A stretch of DNA of 64,000 bases from Bacilli bacterium. GTDB taxonomy: Bacteria; Bacillota_I; Bacilli_A; RFN20; CAG-826. This document shows positions 37,021 through 44,419 of the stretch, one piece after another. Below the pieces are notes generated by a model, which was not told where the DNA came from, ran no database searches, and saw only the letters and a program-made list of their open reading frames with translations. The translations under genes and the position numbers were made by a program. The first letter of the stretch is position 1; each line of letters starts with the position of its first letter. The stretch covers positions 1 to 64,000 of the forward strand of contig JAFSOD010000001.1 of the NCBI GenBank assembly GCA_017447165.1, read 5' to 3'.

Positions 37021-37041
37021 TTATTACATATTATGTAATAA
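37021..37041. promoter_or_regulatory. Palindromic operator before the MuF-C/PBECR-like gene
   Basis: A perfect 10-base inverted repeat, TTATTACATA and TATGTAATAA with one base between, ends 7 bases before the ATG at 37049. Its place over the start region suggests binding of a dimeric regulator. Confidence 0.55.
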
Positions 37042-37048
37042 TATAGAC

Positions 37049-37596
37049 ATGATACGTAAAATCAATCTTGGGAATAAAAAAGAGGCAATTAAAGCATTTG
37101 AAACCTTCAAAGCAAATGATTATGTTCCTTTTGATATTGAGTTACATAATTCTCATTTAAAAAATATTAATGACAACTTAGATATTAATGTTTTTAGAAA
37201 GGGATCGCTTTATATTACCAGCAAAACATTATGGGAATGTATGCAGCCACTAGGATCTAAGGGAAACATAATTTTCATGGCCTTTTACCAGAGGAAATAT
37301 ATGACTCTTTACATGACTTGCAAAACACTAGATGCATCGCTCGCTTTAGCGAAACAAGAACATTTATTGTGACGAGTATAGTTGCAAGCTCTGGAGATCC
37401 AATTGTAGTAATCGTAGAAACAGGGTCTTCTTTAACTTTAAATCGTAATGCAAATATCAACAAAATAGTTACTTTGTACCCAAAGAAAAAATTGGACACT
37501 TATCTAAGCAAGATTTCTAAAAATAAAATTAATAAAAAAAATGAACCGAGGAAGGCTCCGTTTGCCAACTTGGGTTCACACTTATATTATATATAA
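37049..37596 (+). pseudogene. MuF-C / PBECR-like nuclease gene with one frameshift
   Basis: The first frame (MIRKINLGNKKEAIKAFETF ... MQPLGSKG) shifts to -1 near 37260. After the shift it reads KHNFHGLLPEEIYDSLHDLQ, then RCIARFSETRTFIVTSIVAS, GDPIVVIVETGSSLTLNRNA and NINKIVTLYPKKKLDTYLSK. That part fits the MuF C-terminal / phage-Barnase-EndoU-ColicinE5/D-RelE-like (PBECR) nuclease family, found in phage heads and as toxin-like genes. One lost base explains the break. A palindromic operator precedes it, and a structured RNA with its own promoter begins about 70 bases downstream. A remnant of the same C-terminus lies at 43133. Confidence 0.6.
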
Positions 37597-37633
37597 TTTG
37601 TGTTTATTGTCAAAACGATTTTTCAATCTTTGA

Positions 37634-37661
37634 TTGATAAGTTCTAATACGTTGTTATAAT
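37634..37661 (+). promoter_or_regulatory. Promoter of the structured RNA, copy 1
   Basis: TTGATA (37634-37639), 16-base spacer, TATAAT (37656-37661). The same boxes and spacing occur at the second copy (43296-43323). Confidence 0.75.
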
Positions 37662-37666
37662 AAAAA

Positions 37667-37780
37667 CGTCAAAGGTGGAAAGTCGGTGTTCGACCACGGC
37701 GCATTCCTCACGAATGGAGTCAGCGATTCAGGATTCACCGCCCTGTTTGATACAAACGTCTCTTATGAGATGTTTTTTTA
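37667..37780 (+). ncRNA. Structured small RNA, copy 1
   Basis: A ~110-base transcript is predicted from the promoter to a terminator. Features are a closing stem TCAAA/TTTGA (37669-37673, 37746-37750), an inner stem GGCG/CGCC (37698-37701, 37739-37742), a hairpin CATTC/GAATG (37702-37706, 37712-37716), and a terminator ACGTCTC/GAGATGT (37756-37762, 37767-37773) with a T run. The copy at 43328 keeps each stem with different bases in several of them, including the whole terminator. Conserved single-stranded words are AAAGGTGGAAAG and GCGATTCAGGATTCA. No matching family is known to me. Confidence 0.7.
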
Positions 37781-37861
37781 TAGTATTTAACTATCAAGTT
37801 ATTCAAGAAACAATGGTGCATAATTTTGCAAGTGGTGCGTTGTATCAAAACACTGAAACCA

Positions 37862-37910
37862 TGCCAACTTAGTTAAATAGGATTGATACTAGTGCGTCAG
37901 TCCTTTTTAT
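37862..37910 (+). terminator. Dispersed terminator-type repeat, copy B
   Basis: GCCAACTTAGTTAAATAGGA is followed by the hairpin from 37879 (AGGATTGATAC) to GTCAGTCCT (37896-37904) and a T run. It closes the RNA/toxin-like module before the MerR gene. Nearly the same sequence lies at 40415-40460 and 52204-52233. Confidence 0.7.
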
Positions 37911-37970
37911 TTTTTGTGCTTGACCTAGAGTTAACTCTAACTTTTACAATATAAATGCGAGGTGAAAAAT

Positions 37971-38408
37971 ATGAGTTATTCCATATCTGAAATTGCTAAG
38001 ATGCTTAAAATTAGATATTACGATAAAGAAGGATTATTCCCTTTGGTTAAAAGAATTAACGGCATACGCGTGTTCGAAGACAAAGATTTCCCCTGGCTAA
38101 GAATGCTTAACTGTTTAAAAAATTTGAATATGCCCATCAAGAAGATAAAAGAATATGTCGATTTAGCCTTGAAGGGTGATGAAACCTTAAAAGCAAGATA
38201 TCAACTTATCTTAGAACAAGAAGAAAACATTCAAAAACAAATCAAAGAACTCAAATATTACAAGAAACAAATAGATTTTAAAAAAGCTTATTATGAAAAA
38301 GCTATAGAAGCTGGGACAGAAGAAGTGGTGAAAGATTGGCCGAATCCAGAAGCAACTTTAGATGTTGATGAATTGCCAAACAAAGGCAATATAGGAAATA
38401 GAAGATAG
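37971..38408 (+). CDS. MerR-family regulator with a shortened HTH
   Basis: The 145-residue protein is MerR-like: SISEIAKML, RYYDKEGLFPLVKRINGIRV, then FPWLRMLNCLKNLNMPIKKI and a coiled coil. Between KML and RYYDKEG about five to seven residues of the usual turn and recognition helix (of the type -I-PSTL-) are missing, so DNA binding may be impaired. The start ATG at 37971 follows GAGGTG. It heads a run of redox/stress genes (cyclophilin-like, flavoprotein, hydrolase), which it would normally control. Confidence 0.8.
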   Translation: MSYSISEIAKMLKIRYYDKEGLFPLVKRINGIRVFEDKDFPWLRMLNCLKNLNMPIKKIKEYVDLALKGDETLKARYQLILEQEENIQKQIKELKYYKKQIDFKKAYYEKAIEAGTEEVVKDWPNPEATLDVDELPNKGNIGNRR

Positions 38409-38410
38409 AA

Positions 38411-38527
38411 ATGAAGAGATTATTAAACTTTGTTTTACCATTACTTATTTTAACCAGTTGCACTCCTAACACAAATTCATCGAGCACATCCACAAAAAAA
38501 GGAAGAGAATATGAAACTGTCAATTGA
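38411..38527 (+). pseudogene. Lipoprotein signal fragment of the cyclophilin-like gene
   Basis: A 38-codon frame reads MKRLLNFVLPLLILTSCTPN followed by Ser/Thr-rich residues. It is a lipoprotein signal with a linker and stops just inside the next frame. Related cyclophilin-like lipoproteins have such a signal joined directly to the domain that starts at 38511, so a frameshift near 38500-38510 is likely. It starts 2 bases after the MerR stop. Confidence 0.5.
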
Positions 38528-38846
38528 TAATCGAGAATTAGATGTCGCTTGGGAAAACAATGACTCAGTTAAAGCCTTAAAAGGAATATTGCCTTTAACC
38601 ATTAATATGCATAAATATGGTGGTTTTGAACAAACTGGCTCTATTGGTCAATCAATTGTTAGAAATGATTCACAAATAGATGTCGTGCCAGGAGATATCG
38701 TCTTATATAGCGGCAATGCCATTTCAGTTTTCTACAGTACCAGTTCCTGGTCATATACAAGACTTGGGCATATTAATCTAAACAAAAACGAATTAAACGC
38801 TCTATTAAATAAAGAATCTGTGATATTTGTTTTAAAAGGAGAATAG
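38511..38846 (+). CDS. Cyclophilin-like fold protein
   Basis: The 111-residue domain (NRELDVAWENNDSVKALKGI, PLTINMHKYGGFEQTGSIGQ, DVVPGDIVLYSGNAISVFYS, SWSYTRLGHINL) matches the bacterial cyclophilin-like family (PF18050 type), often next to flavodoxins and hydrolases in gut bacteria. An AGGAAG site lies 7 bases before the ATG, so it can be made as a cytosolic protein even though its lipoprotein signal is in another frame. It abuts the flavoprotein gene by 2 bases. Confidence 0.75.
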   Translation: MKLSIDNRELDVAWENNDSVKALKGILPLTINMHKYGGFEQTGSIGQSIVRNDSQIDVVPGDIVLYSGNAISVFYSTSSWSYTRLGHINLNKNELNALLNKESVIFVLKGE

Positions 38847-38848
38847 AT

Positions 38849-39385
38849 ATGAAAAAAGTATTAATTATTTCGACAAGTATTAGAAGCGGAAGCAATTCCG
38901 AAACTTTGGCAAAAGAATTTGAAAAAGGAGCGAAAGAAGCAGGACATAATGTTTCTTTTATCTCTTTAGAAGATAAAAATATTGCTTTCTGTCGTGGCTG
39001 TTTAGCGTGTCAAAAAACTCATAAATGCGTTATAAATGATGACGCGATTGATATTGCGGACAAGATATGCGAAAGCGAAGTAATAGTATGGGTTTCACCG
39101 ATTTACTATTATGAAATGTCCGGTCAAATGAAAACCTTAATTGATAGATGCAATTCTTTATATTCAAGAGACTATAGATTTAAAGAAGTCTATTTCTTAA
39201 CTGTCGCGGCAGAAGATGAACAATATGTTCCTGAGAAAGCCATCAATGGCTTACAAGGCTGGATTGATTGCTTTGATGGTGTCGAATTTAAAAACGCCTT
39301 ATTCGTTGGTGGAGTAAACGGCCCTAATGAAATTAACAATAATGAAAAATTAAAACAAGCGTATGAGCTTGGGAGGAATATCTAA
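38849..39385 (+). CDS. NADPH-dependent FMN reductase / flavodoxin-like oxidoreductase
   Basis: The 178-residue protein has an FMN-reductase fold: KVLIISTSIRSGSNSETLAK, FCRGCLACQKTHKCVINDDA (Cys-rich) and VIVWVSPIYYYEMSGQMKTL, then IDRCNSLYS. It belongs to the NAD(P)H oxidoreductase / iron-sulfur flavoprotein group. It overlaps the hydrolase gene by one base and probably acts with the MerR operon in quinone or electrophile reduction. Confidence 0.88.
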   Translation: MKKVLIISTSIRSGSNSETLAKEFEKGAKEAGHNVSFISLEDKNIAFCRGCLACQKTHKCVINDDAIDIADKICESEVIVWVSPIYYYEMSGQMKTLIDRCNSLYSRDYRFKEVYFLTVAAEDEQYVPEKAINGLQGWIDCFDGVEFKNALFVGGVNGPNEINNNEKLKQAYELGRNI

Positions 39386-40350
39386 TGCTTAAATTAGTCA
39401 ATGAATGGGATAAAGTTTTCCCAAAAGATGAAACTATCAATCATCAAAAAGTTACTTTTAAAAACCATTTTGGCATTGAACTTGCCGCGGATATGTATTG
39501 GCCAAAAACAGGAAAAATTTTTCCTGCAATTGCGGTAAGTGGTCCTTTCGGGGCGGTTAAAGAACAATCAAGTGGTTTATACGCTCAAGAGATGGCTAAA
39601 AGAGGATTCTTAACCATTGCCTTTGATCCATCTTTTACTGGTGAAAGCGGTGGGGAACCACGATATATGAATTCACCAGATATCAACGTTGAAGATTTCC
39701 AAGCCGCAGTTGATTATTTATCTAATTTAAATAATGTTGACCACGATAAAATCTCTATCATCGGTATTTGTGGTTGGGGCGGCATGGCTATTCAAACAGC
39801 TTGTATCGATACGAGAATCAAAGCCACAGTTGCTATCACTATGTATGATATGTCTAGAGTGACTGGCAATGGCTATTTTGATAGCGGAAATAATGAAGAA
39901 AGTAGATATCAAGCAAGAGTGGCTATAAATAATCAAAGAACATTAGATTTTAAAAATGGTAATTATAAATTAGGTGGAGGAGTAGTGGACGATCCAAGCG
40001 ATGCTCCTTGGTTTGTAAAACAATATTACGACTACTATAAAACACCGCGTGGATATCATTCGCGCAGTTTAAATAGTAATGGTGGATGGAATGTCACCGC
40101 GGGAACATCTTTATTGAATACAAGATTATTTACATATGCTTCCGAAATAAGAAATGCTGTTTTAATTGTTCATGGTGAAAAAGCGCATTCTTTATATTTT
40201 GGACAAGATGCATATAAATTATTAAAAGGCGACAATAAAGAATTTTTATTAGTCAAAGACGCTACACACTGCGACTTGTATGATGGCGGCATAAATCACG
40301 ACAAAATTCCTTTTGACAAGATTGAAGGATTCATTAAAAAGAATATTTAA
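39385..40350 (+). CDS. Alpha/beta hydrolase with a Cys nucleophile-elbow motif
   Basis: The 321-residue hydrolase has the fold marks KIFPAIAVSGPFGAVKEQSS, MAKRGFLTIAFDPSFTGESG, the elbow GICGWGGMA near 127-135, and a final strand-His segment (VLIVHGEKAHSL, KDATHCDLYD). The elbow has Cys where most hydrolases have Ser, as in the dienelactone hydrolase-like and YcjY-type group. The substrate is unknown. It closes the MerR redox cluster. Confidence 0.85.
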   Translation: MLKLVNEWDKVFPKDETINHQKVTFKNHFGIELAADMYWPKTGKIFPAIAVSGPFGAVKEQSSGLYAQEMAKRGFLTIAFDPSFTGESGGEPRYMNSPDINVEDFQAAVDYLSNLNNVDHDKISIIGICGWGGMAIQTACIDTRIKATVAITMYDMSRVTGNGYFDSGNNEESRYQARVAINNQRTLDFKNGNYKLGGGVVDDPSDAPWFVKQYYDYYKTPRGYHSRSLNSNGGWNVTAGTSLLNTRLFTYASEIRNAVLIVHGEKAHSLYFGQDAYKLLKGDNKEFLLVKDATHCDLYDGGINHDKIPFDKIEGFIKKNI

Positions 40351-40374
40351 ACTAATATTTATCTATTCCACAGG

Positions 40375-40465
40375 TTTTTAGTTTGTTCCATTTGTATCAT
40401 TTCTGTACATTTGGGCCAACTTAGTTAAATAGGATTGATACAATGTGTCAGTCCTTTTATTTTTT
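40375..40465 (+). repeat. Dispersed IS-end-like repeat and terminator, copy C
   Basis: Here GTTCCATTTGTATCATTTC, then TGTACATTTGGGCCAACTTA, precedes the hairpin AGGATTGATAC (40431-40441) / GTGTCAGTCCT (40445-40455). The first part resembles 52656-52692 and the second resembles 37862-37910 and 52204-52233. It serves as terminator of the hydrolase operon and may be the end of a lost insertion. Confidence 0.6.
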
Positions 40466-40517
40466 TGCTATAATATTGCTACATCAGAGGACAGTCCACC
40501 AAAGTGGAGGGGATACT

Positions 40518-41705
40518 ATGATTAAGAAATTAAACCATCAACATTTCACTTACTTTTATCAAAGAATGAAGGAAGAATTTCCTCCTAAAGAATTGAAATC
40601 TTATGATGACTTCATGGACCTTTTAATCGAAGGGAAATATCAATGTTTTGCCTATTATAGCGATGATGACCATGATGTCATGAAAGGTTTTGCTTTAGGC
40701 ATGCTCACTAGCCAAAAGTTTTTCTGGTTAGATTATTTACAAATCTTTTCGGAAAACCAAAATGGCGGCTACGGATCTAAATTCTTGAAGGAATTATTAG
40801 AACAAATCGCAACAAACGGAATCCTTTTAGAAACCGAAGTAGTGGAAACAGATGATTATAACGATAAGAGAAATAAAAGAATGAGATTCTATGACAAATT
40901 CAATATTCATAAAATTGATTGTCGCTACCTCTTCCCCTGCACTGATGGAACATATATTGATACACTGAATTTAGAGTACATTCCACCAAAAGGGAAAGAC
41001 ATCATTTGCGCAGCAGATTTTCAAACCGCTATCAGAGAAGCTGTAGGTTGTATTCATAAAGCCTTACCACACGCGCAATCGGTGATGAATCAATATATCA
41101 ACACCGTCAGAGATTTACAAATCAATTACTTCACATTAGAAGAAGTCAATCTCAATGATGATGAAGAAATCGCAGCGATTGGTAAACTCATTTATGAAAC
41201 CGATCCATATGTCTATCCAGCCTTTTTCGATAACAACGATACACTATCTATGAAATGCGCAAAAGCGATGTTAACTCGCCAAACACTTTTCAATTATAAA
41301 AACATAAAATTAGGAAAAATTAATGGCAAAACAGCAGGATTTATGGTGATTTTAGAGAAATTCCCAGAAAACAATTATGAGGAAATGAAACAAGCAATGC
41401 TTGAGTCAATTGGCTATTTAACCCCTAAATTTGAACATGCGATGGAAGGGTATTTTCAAACCCTCAATTATGAATGGGAAGGCATACAAATTATGTCTTT
41501 AGCAGTTCTACAAGAATTCCGTAAGATGAGAGTTGCTACCCGTATGCTTAACTCATTACCTAGTAAGAATACCTACTCTTTAGCGTGTGTTAAAGACAAT
41601 CAAAAAGCTCGCGATTTATACCGCAAATGTGGGTACACTTTTAAATTTGAATATCCTGGATACACAGATATTATGTGTGTTGAGTTAGTGAGGAAAGGAA
41701 AATAG
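40518..41705 (+). CDS. Protein with two GNAT acetyltransferase-like domains
   Basis: The 395-residue protein has an N-terminal GNAT-like half (GFALGMLTSQKFFWLDYLQI, QNGGYGSKFLKELLEQI) and a C-terminal GNAT half (GKINGKTAGFMVILEKF, IMSLAVLQEFRKMRVATRML, NQKARDLYRKCGYTFKFEYP). The acetyl-CoA loop is clearer in the first half (NGGYGSKFL). The start ATG at 40518 has GGAGGGG nearby. It lies 2 bases before the TIR gene, so the two are one transcript; the substrate is unknown. Confidence 0.75.
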   Translation: MIKKLNHQHFTYFYQRMKEEFPPKELKSYDDFMDLLIEGKYQCFAYYSDDDHDVMKGFALGMLTSQKFFWLDYLQIFSENQNGGYGSKFLKELLEQIATNGILLETEVVETDDYNDKRNKRMRFYDKFNIHKIDCRYLFPCTDGTYIDTLNLEYIPPKGKDIICAADFQTAIREAVGCIHKALPHAQSVMNQYINTVRDLQINYFTLEEVNLNDDEEIAAIGKLIYETDPYVYPAFFDNNDTLSMKCAKAMLTRQTLFNYKNIKLGKINGKTAGFMVILEKFPENNYEEMKQAMLESIGYLTPKFEHAMEGYFQTLNYEWEGIQIMSLAVLQEFRKMRVATRMLNSLPSKNTYSLACVKDNQKARDLYRKCGYTFKFEYPGYTDIMCVELVRKGK

Positions 41706-41707
41706 TT

Positions 41708-43036
41708 ATGGAAATATTCGTTTCTTATAACCGAAATGACGTCGATCACGCGATGGCGATAGTCAACTTTTTGGAGGAAAGAGGATATAGATGTTGGATT
41801 GCTCCAAGAAATGTTGCTCTCTCTTATGCCTCTGATATTGTCGATGCGATTTCTAAATGCAAAATCTTTTTGGTATTAGTTTCCAAAAACACTTTAGCGA
41901 GTGTTCATGTGTTAAATGAAATTGAACAAGCTTATAAATATTACACAAAAGGACAACTAGCCATCATTCCATTTATTATGGGAAACGTCGAGCTCACTGC
42001 TGCGTTTGATTATTATCTAGCGAGAATTCAACACATCAATGCGACTGGTAATCAAGAACAAGCCACAAGCGAACTTTTAGAAAAAATCGAGCAAGGTTTA
42101 AAAAGCCTCGGTAGTGCAGTGGCTGGAACCGCTGAAACATTCACTATTTCTCAACAATTAAATGATTCAGAAGAAATTAGATTAGCCAATCGCTATTACG
42201 ATGTTGATGATAAATATGAAAAGAGAAGATTAAAAACTGAAGGTGAATTACTCTATCGTTTTGAAAAAGAAGTTGTTGATGACTTATTAAAAGGACAAGA
42301 ACATTTAAATGGTTTAATTACCACTTGTATGTTTGCCCCATCTACAATGAGAAAAATCAATCTCGAAAAATTCGATAAAATGATTGGCTTGTGTTATAAC
42401 GAAAAAGCGGTCTTTGAAGCAAACTACGATTATCGTAGTGAAAAATGTAAATTCTACGAACAAGATGTGGAAAAACCCGACTTCGAGGAAAACTTAGTGA
42501 AATATATGAACGAAATGGGAATCGATAAATTTGATTTCATTGACATATCGATGGGTTTCATTGATTGGAAGAATCCATTTAAAGTCATTAAAACTTTAAA
42601 GAAATACATGAAACCTGGTTGTCGAGTTTATGTTAAAGACATCGATGATGGAGTGGTAATGTATTATCCAGATGAGGGCAAACTCTTCTCCAAATTCAAA
42701 TCGTTTTATGCTTTAGATCCTATTTCTGGATTCAGAAAGAGTGGTAGAAGAATATTCTCATATTTTAAAAAGTTTCACGCACAAAGCATTGAATTGGTCC
42801 ATTCTGGCATAGATGTCACCGATATGACTATCGAAGAAAAAGAACAAATGTTCTTCTCATGGTTTGGCTTTATTCCAAACGACTTCAAGATTTGTTATAA
42901 CGAAGATCCATCTAGAGAAGATTTTAAAGGCGTCATTGAGTGGTGTGATGAAAACTACGACACATTAGAAGAAACATTTATGGGCGATTCTTTCTTCTTC
43001 AACAGTGGTTACTTTATTTACAAAATCATCATGTAA
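41708..43036 (+). CDS. TIR domain fused to a Rossmann/methyltransferase-like domain
   Basis: The 442-residue protein has an N-terminal TIR domain (MEIFVSYNRNDVDHAMAIVN, GYRCWIAPRNVALSYASDIV, then FLVLVSKNTLASVHVLNEIE). The position of the catalytic Glu in NAD-cleaving TIRs is E71. Residues ~180-400 look like a class I SAM-methyltransferase fold (KFDKMIGLCYNEKAVFEANY, KFDFIDISMGFIDWKNPFKV, MKPGCRVYVKDIDDGVVMYY), but the motif I glycine loop is replaced by TTCMFAPSTMRK. It may sense a nucleotide or modified substrate and drive NAD loss (inference). The GNAT gene lies 2 bases upstream. Confidence 0.75.
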   Translation: MEIFVSYNRNDVDHAMAIVNFLEERGYRCWIAPRNVALSYASDIVDAISKCKIFLVLVSKNTLASVHVLNEIEQAYKYYTKGQLAIIPFIMGNVELTAAFDYYLARIQHINATGNQEQATSELLEKIEQGLKSLGSAVAGTAETFTISQQLNDSEEIRLANRYYDVDDKYEKRRLKTEGELLYRFEKEVVDDLLKGQEHLNGLITTCMFAPSTMRKINLEKFDKMIGLCYNEKAVFEANYDYRSEKCKFYEQDVEKPDFEENLVKYMNEMGIDKFDFIDISMGFIDWKNPFKVIKTLKKYMKPGCRVYVKDIDDGVVMYYPDEGKLFSKFKSFYALDPISGFRKSGRRIFSYFKKFHAQSIELVHSGIDVTDMTIEEKEQMFFSWFGFIPNDFKICYNEDPSREDFKGVIEWCDENYDTLEETFMGDSFFFNSGYFIYKIIM

Positions 43037-43132
43037 TATCTAAATTAAGTAGTTCAACAGATGATATAAATAGTAGAGAACTATTTCTTAAAGGAATTGA
43101 TTGTTCATATTATTACGAGGAGGAAGACTAAA

Positions 43133-43207
43133 ATGGAGAAAAAGATTAATCCTATTTATCCAAAAAGAAACCTTGAACTGTATCTTAAGAGAATAAAAGA
43201 AAAATGA
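43133..43207 (+). pseudogene. Remnant of the MuF-C/PBECR-like C-terminus
   Basis: A 24-codon frame behind a strong GAGGAGG site reads INPIYPKRNLELYLKRIKEK. This matches the end of the gene at 37049 (INKIVTLYPKKKLDTYLSK). Just upstream, 43038-43130 is coding-like (STDDINSRELFLKGIDCSYY) up to a TAA, possibly the end of another lost gene. The downstream hairpin TGAACC/GGTTCA and RNA are also shared with the first locus, so the whole module is a second, eroded copy. Confidence 0.6.
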
Positions 43208-43295
43208 ACCGATTATGGCTCCAATTACCATCTTGGGTTCACACTTTATTATATATAATTTATAATTGTTGTCAAAACGTATTTTGAATCTCTGA

Positions 43296-43323
43296 TTGAT
43301 ATGTATCGATATGTTGTTATAAT
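43296..43323 (+). promoter_or_regulatory. Promoter of the structured RNA, copy 2
   Basis: TTGATA (43296-43301), 16-base spacer, TATAAT (43318-43323), as in copy 1. Confidence 0.75.
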
Positions 43324-43327
43324 ATCA

Positions 43328-43447
43328 TTGTCAAAGGTGGAAAGCCGTTGTGCGACCATGGCGCATTTCTTTGGAAATGGATGTCGGCGATTCAGGATTC
43401 AGCGCCCTGATTGACAAATATAAACACTTCGCTTGAGGTGTTTTTTT
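43328..43447 (+). ncRNA. Structured small RNA, copy 2
   Basis: The second copy of the RNA at 37667 has closing stem TTGTCAA/TTGACAA (43328-43334, 43411-43417), inner stem GGCGC/GCGCC (43360-43364, 43402-43406), hairpin CATTTC/GAAATG (43364-43369, 43374-43379) and terminator AACACTTC/GAGGTGTT (43423-43430, 43435-43442) with a T run. Each stem is longer or differently paired than in copy 1. Such compensatory change argues for selection on RNA structure. No open frame of note is inside. Confidence 0.7.
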
Positions 43448-43506
43448 AATTCAATGTTCTTGATTTATTCAAGAATTTGTTTTTTAATATCACAGGCAGG
43501 CAAAAG

Positions 43507-44370
43507 ATGACTTGGGATATTGCTAAAGATGTATTACTAGACGCCTTAAAAGACAGCGCATTAGTGCTAGCCTTTGTTTTTGCCTTTCATCTTTTGCTCT
43601 CTTTTATTGAAGACAAGTTATCTAGGTTTTTAACAAAGAACCAAAAGTTATCACCGTTATTAGGATCTTTATTTGGAATTATTCCACAATGTGGAACATC
43701 GGTTCTTGCTGGTGATTTGTATATTAAACGTTATATTACTTTTGGCACTTTAGTGGCGGTCTTCTTATCTTGTAGTGATGAGGCTATTTTAGTTTTATTA
43801 ACTAAACCAAGCGCCCAGACTATTTGGGTATTACCATTAATTGGTAGTAAGTTTGTTATTGGCTTTGCGATTGGTTATTTAATTGATTTAATTTACCGTA
43901 AGCAAGAAATAAGTAAGCCAGAAGAAGAACTCACTGACGTGATTTGTCATGAACATCATCATGAACACACTAAACTTCATAAGCATTTTATTCATCCACT
44001 TATCCATTCATTAGAAATATTTGCGTATGTCTTAGTAATCAATATTGCTTTAGGACTAATTATCGCTAGTGTTGGGGAAGATAATTTTAAAAACTTCTTA
44101 GTGTCTAATCGCTACTTAGCCCCGTTATATGCATCTTTAATAGGACTCATTCCTAACTGTGCTTCTAGTGTTTTATTATCTGAGTTATATCTTAGTGGTG
44201 GATTATCTTTTGGAGCCCTATTAGCGGGCTTATTAGTGAATTCAGGCTTAGGCATGATGGTGCTCTTAAAGAGCAAATCCACATTAAAAAAAGCAGGCCT
44301 AGTTGTAGCAATTTGTTTAGTTACCGCGATTGCTTTTGGTTATATTTTCTGCGGGATTATCGGATTTTAA
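43507..44370 (+). CDS. Putative heavy-metal exporter (ArsP_2 type)
   Basis: The 287-residue protein has eight to ten hydrophobic segments and the repeated marks GSLFGIIPQCGTSVLAGDLY and ASLIGLIPNCASSVLLSELY, each with P-x-C. A His-rich loop (EHHHEHTKLHKHFIHPLIH) lies between the halves. This is the putative 10TM heavy-metal exporter group (ArsP_2). The His loop suggests Zn or Mn binding. The start ATG at 43507 follows AGGCAGG; the earlier frame start is within the non-coding leader after the RNA terminator. Confidence 0.8.
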   Translation: MTWDIAKDVLLDALKDSALVLAFVFAFHLLLSFIEDKLSRFLTKNQKLSPLLGSLFGIIPQCGTSVLAGDLYIKRYITFGTLVAVFLSCSDEAILVLLTKPSAQTIWVLPLIGSKFVIGFAIGYLIDLIYRKQEISKPEEELTDVICHEHHHEHTKLHKHFIHPLIHSLEIFAYVLVINIALGLIIASVGEDNFKNFLVSNRYLAPLYASLIGLIPNCASSVLLSELYLSGGLSFGALLAGLLVNSGLGMMVLLKSKSTLKKAGLVVAICLVTAIAFGYIFCGIIGF

Positions 44371-44419
44371 AAATATAAATATTTATTTTTTTAATAGGTA
44401 AGAGTATATTATTTGCGTT

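Noticed and set aside
36839-37048. Upstream extension of the MuF-C-like frame through the tRNA genes
   Set aside because: The open frame crosses tRNA-Glu and a terminator; the ATG at 37049 just after the palindrome is the sensible start.
37675-37872. 65-codon frame inside the structured RNA
   Set aside because: It crosses the terminator hairpin, has no ribosome site and is not kept in the second copy.
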